Origin: Cinnamomum chago | Lineage: Eukaryota; Streptophyta; Magnoliopsida; Laurales; Lauraceae | Length of the DNA stretch: 64,000 nt | Reading direction: 5' to 3' | Assembly: GCA_038049695.1 (NCBI GenBank) | Contig: CP142461.1 | Location: forward strand, 40,101,501 to 40,165,500 | Notes under the pieces: generated by a model | Told to the model about the DNA's origin: nothing | Seen by the model: the letters and a program-made list of their open reading frames with translations, nothing else | Database searches by the model: none | Made by a program: the position numbers and the translations under genes | Shown here: one piece after another, positions 57,401-64,000 of the stretch | Numbering within the stretch: position 1 is the stretch's first letter | Layout: each line of letters starts with the position of its first letter

Positions 57401-58549
57401 GAAATTCTTGACAATAGGATGCATGCACTTTCAAGAGCTTAACAAGAAAGAATAACTCATCAATAAGCACATCTCATAATCAATATTTATCATATCAAAA
57501 ACAACTATTAAAATTACCAAAACCATCAATGAAATCAAGATTTTCACCAAAACATGTTAATAATCAAAACGATCCAATCAACCACTTGCCTTTGACTCAA
57601 ATCAAGCAAATCCAAGCTCCTAATCACCTCATAGGCTTAAGATCCACAATTTCTACAAAAACCCCCAAAACAACCCAAAAATGGGTTAAACGATGAAATG
57701 ACAATGAAACTTTCCAATAATCAAGGTGGAGCTTCTCTAAGGCTAGAAGATTACAAATCTAGAAGATGGGAAGAATCACTTACTTGGATGACCTTCAAAT
57801 GAGAAGAACAAGCTCAAGGGAGGTCTCTAGGTTGGGAGATTTCTCCAAAAATGGTATCAATGGGGAGCCATGGTGAAGAGGAAGAAGAAGATGGTCTCCA
57901 TTTCGAGTTTGGTGAACTATTGGTGTGGCTTGGAGATGAAGAAGCAAGAAGAAGAAGAGAGCACAAGGAACCCTAGGCTCAATAGTTGCTGATTTGTGCT
58001 GGAAATGAAGATGGGGAAGAAGGGAGGTGGGTTCTCTTATAGCAAGTGAGAAGGGGTCCCACAACTTAATAACTTGGGTGGCTGAAATCATCTAATTCGG
58101 GACCTCGGATGGATTCGACGAAGAAGGAAGGAATGATCGTCGAAATATCTAGTTTCCAAAAAGTATATGTTTCACGGATTTCGAGAATATCGAGTTTTGG
58201 GTACAGATTTGGTGTGAAAAGACTATTTTGCCCTCAAGGCCAAGAAATCGGTTTTTGGGTTCTCAAATGGATACGAGATCAACATGAAAGTTGTTGGATT
58301 CCTCAAGATGAATGCAATGGGCCAAAAACACGATACGAAACCAATCGGGAAAATCTCACAAGAAAATGCAAAGCCGAAAAGGGAACCCCCAAAGGGCCCC
58401 ACAAGCTGCCAAAGCACTCAAAAGCCCAAAACTAGAAGAAAAACCATTCTAGCCCACAACCTCAACCCAACAACTACTAATCCCACTAAAAGAACTAATC
58501 CACAAATAAAACAACACTAATCCAAGAGATTAGGGGTCGGGTTCTCACA
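54495..58549 (-). mobile_element. Long solo LTR, copy C
   Basis: Plus-strand ends TGTCACGCCCCCGAACC (54495) and GGGGTCGGGTTCTCACA (58549), with TSD TTTTG (54490–54494 and 58550–58554). Length 4055 bp. A TATA-like CTATAAGA (minus strand, near 58037–58043) is 506 bp from the LTR start. It carries the minisatellite at about 55130–55870 and a CGATCGATCG cluster. No coding domain. Confidence 0.85.
57003..57180. repeat. CGATCGATCG palindrome cluster in long LTR copy C
   Basis: Six CGATCGATCGG sites lie near 57008, 57030, 57062, 57098, 57134 and 57157. Among them are the 16-mer GACCGATCGATCGGTC (57060–57075) and an 18-bp palindrome (57131–57148). Spacers contain CTGCACAGGG, CTGAACAGGG and, at the end, CCTGGGCGCAGTGCAGG. 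Copy A has a shorter version at the equivalent place. Confidence 0.85.
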
Positions 58550-59156
58550 TTTTGCATCCTTTGGATACATGGCTCCGTGTACAGGCGGTGGGGTTATTCC
58601 ATTTGGGTAAGAGAGCAGGGGCAGTGGGGTACCCCAAGGATCTTTAAAATCATCCCACTGAGTGACATATCACATCGCATTCTTATTCACAGCCACTACG
58701 GGCTGTATTTTTCAGAGCTGGCCATAGTACCCAAGGATATTCAAAATCATCCCATTGAGTGACATATCAGATGCTTATTCACAGCCACTATAGGCTGTAT
58801 ATTCAGAGCCGGCCATAGGACTATCAATTAATTGGAGGGAAAATTTCCAAATAGGGCTCGAGTTTTGCCACTTATTTCAAATCAAGATAAAAAGATCTCA
58901 TATTTCAATTTAGGGCTTATGTTTTTAATTTACATTTTCAAATCAAGATAGCCGGGGATAATATGAGTATTCTGGCAACTTCTCTCTCCAAAATTTTCAA
59001 AATACTCAAAATGCCCTTTCTTCTACTTTCCTCCGAGCCTGTTAAGTGGACCTTTCTGGTTTAAGTAGAATTTGAAAGGGAAACTGTCAATTGGTTAGCC
59101 GTTTCATTTTCCAATTAAGAGACCCAATAGTATTTTGGTAAGTCTGTCATGGTGAT
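58550..59156. repeat. Segment with a ~95-bp tandem duplication
   Basis: Two adjacent units, about 58633–58731 and 58731–58822, share CCAAGGAT…CAAAATCATCCCA, TGAGTGACATATCA, TTATTCACAGCCACTA and GGCTGTAT…GGCCATAG. The second is slightly shorter. The rest of the interval has no recognised coding or mobile sequence. Confidence 0.65.
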
Positions 59157-62100
59157 TGTAAGACCCCGACCCGAGTGAACCCGATTAGTGCTGATTAAGT
59201 TGCGTGTTAGTGCTAAGCTTGATTAGTGTCTTTGGATAAGTTGGGTTTGAAATAGCTTTTGATATAGTTTTGGGGATTTTGATTAGCTTTGTGTTAGTAG
59301 GGCCCTTTGGGGGTTCCTTTTCATGACATTGCATATGTTTGATGATTTATCGGAAGTTTTTACATTCATGATTTTAATCCCGTTTTACTCGTTTTGATGA
59401 TCCCTACAACTTTCATGTTGATCTCGTGTCCATTTGAGATCCCGAAACCTGATTTCATAGCCTTGAGGGTAAAACAGTCATTGCACACCAAATCTGTACC
59501 CAAAATTTGATATTCCCGAAACCCGCGAAACATATACTTTTTGGAAACCAGATATTTCGTCGATCATTTCTTCCTTCTTCATCGAATTCATCCGAGGTCC
59601 CGAAAGAGATGATTTCAGCCCAATTAGATTTCTAGTGGTGGAGCCCACTCCCCACTTGTTTATAAGGAAACCTTTCCCTTCCATTTCCTTTTTCCAGCAC
59701 AAAAAGAACCTAGGGTTTGCTTTTGACAACTTTTCTTCTTCTTCTTGCTTCTCTATCTCAAATCCTCACCAATCTTGCACCAAACTCCAAATGGAGATCA
59801 CCAACCTCTTCCTCATCTAGCAAGCTTCACTTTGATACCTTTTGTAGAAGAATCCATCAACTTTGAGACTCCCTTTGAGATAGCTCTCTTCATTTGAAGG
59901 TCATCCAAGTAAGTATTCCCCTTCATCTTCTAGATTTGTGTTCCTCTAACCTTAGAGAAGCTTCACCTTGATTATTAGAAAGTTTCCCTTTCTATTTCAT
60001 TGTTTGACCATTTTAGGGTTGTTTGTTTGAGATTTTTTCTCATAGTTTGGATTCCTTGCTTGGAAGAGTTTTAGAGCTTGATTTCATTGACTAGAGACAC
60101 AAGGCAAGTGGATTATTTGATTTTTATGAGCTCTCAATGGTTTCCATGATGAAGGTGGTTGACTTGTCATTCCACCCATATTTATTGGCTTGCATTTACT
60201 TTTGAAATGAATGCATATGGGCTAAGTCATTTAATGTTTTGTAAACATGTTGGTTTAGCATTTATTGTCTTTGGTTGTATCCTAAATTAATGTTTGTGAA
60301 ATGGTTTCCTTCCTCTTTTCTTTGTATTGGGCTTGATGTGGAGGAATGAGGTGATGAATGATCACAAGTTGGAGTTTTGGAGAAGTATAAATGGGTGCAT
60401 TGGAGGAACTCCTAGCTCAGTTTTAGTGTAAGGACCAAGTGGAAGTGGGGAAAATGGTTTTGAGGAGGAGAAAGGGCTCAAATCTGAACACAGTGGGTGA
60501 TTCCTGCACCTGGCGGTCAGCCTGCGGTCACTCGGAGGCTAGCCGCCTGGTGACTGGCGGCTAACCGCCAGGTAGCCGAAATGTCACGGTTGCTTTTCCA
60601 GAGAGCACACTTCTCCACCTGAAAACTCGATCAGCTCCACGGTTAGCCAGCGGCTAACCGCCGAACACATTGGCGGCTAACCGCCAGCTAACCGCACTTG
60701 GCGGTTAGCTTTCCAGTAAGCTGCATTTCTACAGCCCAGCCGCGGTCAGCTGCGTGGTCAGCCAGCGGCTAGCAGCCCGTCCCAGCGGCGGCTAACCGCC
60801 AGCTTAACTCCAGGTAACCGAAATTCCCCAGATTTCGAAAAGCTCCTCGCTCGAACGAAATTCCCCAGCTTAACTCCGGTTCGTTCGAGCGCTGAGATTT
60901 GTTAATCGAAGGAGATTCACTAGGCATTGCATGAGGCCATCCGAGAAAGAAACCATATCACAAGGATGTCATTCGAAGTTTTGAAAAATGCAAAGTGTAT
61001 AAGGAGCCCGGAATGTCCCCAAACCCAAGAGTACCAAATTATTATTAGATCGACATACGGGATCCCTATCCACTTTAAACGAATTTTGAACCCGATACTT
61101 TACTTGAAATCCCAATTGTTTATTGTACCTTATTTGACCCCGAGATTTATACTACATGTCTTGTTTCCTGAAAGCATTGATGAACACTTGAAATGGTTAT
61201 TGGACTTGAAGTGCACTGCACCACATGAAATGTTAGTGTGCCCTTGAGCACCCCCGTCTTGCCCGTATATCTATTGCACTTGATTTAATCGCATATGTCT
61301 CGATTGTATTTGACCTATGAGTCGGCACCACTAAGCTTGGATAACCCTGTTGGTCTGATCCACCGACTTGGAGATCCCCCTCTTGTCCCGCCAGCTGCAG
61401 TTTGGATCCCGCTACCCGGTCTTTACCGTGGTTTTGTCCCGATGCCGCAGATTGCTACTGTGGTCCCCGATGCCCGGCTCGCTACCGTGGTCATGTATAG
61501 TATTGTATATGTATATGTATTTATATGAGATCCACTGTTTCTCCTCACCTCGAGTGACTGAGATCAGTGCCTAGTTATTGCTCTATCACCTTAGTGATAG
61601 AGGACTTAGCTTCGTGTGGTTGTCATCTTGCCTGTTTCCCGTTTCCTTGGTTACCTTACATATTTTACATTGCATCCTCATAATTGAATAAATGTTTTAT
61701 CTCGTTCATAGAAATTGTTATTCAAACAGGTTTACATGTTTTGAAGGTAAATTCATTTATTTTCATATTGTTATTGTATTTTCCTCCATTTGTCAAACCG
61801 TCGTGTTTGACCTACTCTTTGGTACTCAGGTCCCGTTGTTGGTTATCCTGAGGAGGAGCACGAGGAGGCGGTTGTAGAACCGCAGCAGTTAGTTAAGTGG
61901 CGTGTTGATGACGTCATGTAGACGTTTGGTTGCTTTGAGGGACTTCATATTTTTGGGGAAACTGTTTAACCATTCTTTCGATTGGTATTTTGCTCTATTG
62001 GCCTTTGTTGACCTCTATTTTTGGGGAAATGTAATTAAATGATAATTGTATAAACTTTAACTTACTTTGGGTAAATATGCTATAGGTCATTGCTCATTCT

Positions 62101-62324
62101 GATACAGTTTTGATATTTGATGTTAATGCTTGCATGACTAGAGATAGTCTACTATTTGATTTGCTACACGCTTCCGCACACAAAAGAAATATTCATGCAA
62201 GGTTGTGATATCCTCACCGCGGACACCTGTGGGAAATTAAATAAATTGTATATTGTGGATGTAGACCCTTCAATCATCATCCACTAATGTCCCGATCCCG
62301 GATTCCCGGTCCGGGGTCGCGATA
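59157..62324 (+). mobile_element. Long solo LTR, copy D (diverged, shorter)
   Basis: Starts TGTAAGACCCCGACCCG and ends CGGGGTCGCGATA, with TSD GTGAT (59152–59156 and 62325–62329). The terminal CA has become TA. Length 3168 bp. TATA-like TTTATAAGG lies near 59659, 502 bp from the start. It shares with copy A the CGGCACCACTAAGCTTGG and CTCACCTCGAGTGACTGAGA blocks, but most of the minisatellite is absent. It carries the GCTAGCCGC cassette at 60510–60892. Confidence 0.8.
60510..60892. repeat. GCGGCTAACCGC cassette in long LTR copy D
   Basis: Many sites of the GGCGGCTAACCGCC, GCGGTCAGC and GGCTAGCCGCC types occur, in the opposite orientation to copy B. Shared words include TTTTCCAGAGAGCA, AGCTTTCCAGTAAGCTGCAT and CCAGATTTCGAAAAGCTCC. 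The cassette ends in the CGCTCGAACGAA / TTCGTTCGAGCG hairpin (60848–60859 / 60880–60891), here with a 20-nt loop. Confidence 0.75.
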
Positions 62325-62505
62325 GTGATTCTTGGGCAAAAGCGGTGACAATGATGTCGCCTTTCGGATTGGAGGAAAGTGAATCCCCTGTTTAATTCAA
62401 ATGGGAAAGCCTTGTTTAGACCAATCGAGTGTGCCACATCCAGGGTCGGAGGTGGGCCAGCTACAATAAGTGTTCCGAACTCCTTGCAATGCAATACTGT
62501 CCTTT

Positions 62506-63857
62506 CACTACGTCAAAAGAAGGAATTCTCGACTCATGTATCACTGTGGACTCGACTCAGAATGGCCGTCACATTTTTGTGACGGGTTATTTTCACTCGA
62601 CGACGGTCCAGGGCAGCCCTTTCATCTTTTAAGTTGACAAAAGGTAAAACATCCCACCACTGTTACCCCAGCGAAACCAACCCTCCCCTCCCTCCAAAAA
62701 AATCCCTCCCCTCCCTCCAAAAACGAAACCCCTCACCCCTCACCTCCCCTATCTTCCAATAGACGATTCCTCCTCCATCAAAGCTCCTCCATCAAGGTTG
62801 CAAATGGCTGGACCCTAACCCTTCTCATCTCTCACAGGGTACTCGCATCTCCTCCTTCGTCTTCATCTCTCCAGCATCTCCAAAGCAACGAACCCATCCT
62901 CTCTCTTCTTCGTCTTCATTTTTCTGGACCTCCTCTGTCTTTGTCTCCAAAGCAGCAAGCCCATCCCCTGTCTTCTCCATTTTCATTTTTCTGAACTTCC
63001 TCATCCCAAAGCAACGAGCCCACCTCTGTCATCTCCAAAGCAACGAGCCCATCCTGTGTCTTCTTCGTCTTCATTTTTCTGGACCTCCTCTCTCTTTGTA
63101 TCTTCGGCATCTCCAAGGTACGAATTTTTTAGGGTTTTATGGATTTTCTGTTCCTAGGGGATCTGCACACTTTTTTGGTGTATCTGGATAGACCAGATCT
63201 TCTCTTAAAACTTAAAACTATGATTTTCATCATCATCCCAACAGAAATGGAACAAATATTATGATGTCGTTATGCCCATTTCCATTGGTGGTGGCAGGTT
63301 GTACAACAACATCTAACAGAAGCGTAGCTATGGTGTTGCAAGGATCTGCCATCTCCCTTTCCCATCCTGTCCTGTGTGGTTTGGGTCTGGTTTGAGTTCC
63401 TGCTTAGTCTTTGTTTTTTTGCTGGTGGCTTTTCTCTCTCCCTGCTCTGCCTGGTTGGTGTTGAGTGTGCTGTGTTGTTGGCTTAGTTGTTGGTCGTGCT
63501 GTGTTGGCCTGGGCAATGTCGTACTGAGTAGCTTCTCCTTCTTGGGCTTTCTTGCTGCTGTTGTCCCCTTGCAGAGCTGTTTTTGCTTTCTGTTCGGGTG
63601 CTGTTTGTGTTGCTCTGCTTTGTCTTGGCAGGCATTGGTGTTTTGCTTTGTGCTGGCTGCTTTTGTGCTCTTTGAGGTTTGTGTTGTCCTTCTTTTGGCC
63701 TTTTCTTTGGTCTTCTGTCCTCTTTGTATAGTGTCTTCCCCTTGGAAGGTTGGCTCTGTGTCTTATTAAGATGGGACTCCTAAAGGTTAAGGGGTTCATT
63801 TGCTAGATCACAAATCATGGGTAGGATTTAACACAGGGTTTTAAGAGTATTTGGTAG
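62506..63857 (+). mobile_element. Probable CACTA-type left terminus and interior
   Basis: CACTACGTCAAAAGAAGG at 62506 has the form of a CACTA terminus. GGCCGTCAC / GTGACGGGT inverted words follow, then a C-rich leader (62645–62760). A block of about 70 bp repeats about three times at 62870–63110 (CTCCAAAGCAACGAGCCCATC, then TCTTCGTCTTCATTTTTCTGGACCTCCTC), ending in a splice-donor-like AAGGTACG. From 63300 the sequence is GT/CT-rich, and long frames on both strands (63374–63799) look like composition artefacts. No transposase or matching right end was found in the window. Confidence 0.4.
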
Positions 63858-64000
63858 TGTTAGGGATTTTGTATTTGCAATTTGATGGATGCATTTTCAC
63901 TTTAGCATCATTTGAATTTTCACACATGCATTGTTTTAGAAAATCTTGAAATCTGGTTTTATACATGCATTGGATTTTAGACTTGTAGAATTAATGATTT
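63858..64000 (+). mobile_element. Start of another Sirevirus-like LTR, cut by the window edge
   Basis: TGTTAGGGATTTTGTATTTG at 63858 and the next 140 bp match the first bases of the array LTRs (TTTGATGGATGCAT, ATCATTTGAATTTTCACACATGCATTG) with several differences. It is a separate, more diverged copy, and its extent cannot be judged. Confidence 0.8.

Noticed and set aside
63374..63799. Overlapping 131-codon frames on both strands
   Set aside because: Both frames exist because the stretch is GT/CT-rich. One is Cys/Leu/Phe-rich and the other Gln/Thr/Lys-rich, and neither resembles a protein family. A LINE 3' tail was considered, but no poly-A, reverse transcriptase or TSD is present.
63853..63859. 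GGTAGTG as the right end of the CACTA element starting at 62506
   Set aside because: Beyond CACTAC the inverted match fails (CACTACCAAAT against CACTACGTCAA), the flanking trinucleotides differ (TTT and TTA), and the bases coincide with the start of a Sirevirus-like LTR.

Overview
The window looks like transposon-rich intergenic DNA from a flowering plant. It is AT-rich, has no operon-like gene order, shows GT–AG introns in a broken plant-mobile-domain gene, and is filled with nested plant-type LTR retrotransposons and CACTA DNA transposons. I found no intact host protein-coding gene, rRNA or tRNA. The species cannot be told from the sequence.

Layout. 1–1612: terminal part of a CACTA element that carries gene-like sequence. 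1613–4181: 3' end of a decayed Ty3/gypsy element (minus strand). 4182–17560: 3' LTR and pol remnant of a Ty1/copia element (minus strand). Its LTR was split by a Sirevirus-like solo LTR (5357–12067), itself split by a 4.9-kb CACTA element (6713–11582), and by a long solo LTR (12347–16494). 17673–39215: a broken plant mobile domain gene (minus strand), split by a triple tandem array of a gag-only Sirevirus-like element (19814–38879). 39216–47250: unassigned repeats plus a second long solo LTR (41229–45461). 47256–53849: a gag-protease-only Athila/Tat-like element inside another gypsy gag relic. 54495–58549 and 59157–62324: third and fourth long solo LTRs. 62506–63857: probable start of another CACTA element. 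From 63858: the start of a further Sirevirus-like LTR, cut by the window edge.

Target-site duplications (TSDs) support most insertions: TCCAA (tandem array), CATCT, CCAGG, TTTTG and GTGAT (four solo LTRs), CATGT (Athila-like element), TGC (CACTA) and an imperfect CCTAT/CCTAC (Sirevirus-like solo LTR). In two places the disrupted coding sequence can be followed across the insertion.

Three observations stand out. First, the non-coding 3' half of the gag-only element is a run of about 1.8 kb of imperfect hairpins. Their stems differ in sequence, but their 20–29-nt loops share a motif close to TAGTTATATCTTT. Similar hairpins occur in the LTRs. Second, clusters of short GC-rich palindromes or near-palindromes (GGTCGACC, CGATCGATCG, GGCTAGCC, GTCCGGAC types) recur in otherwise different elements, often just upstream of a TATA box, and behave like exchangeable cassettes. 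Third, the element array has four LTRs and three internal domains but only one pair of outer TSDs.
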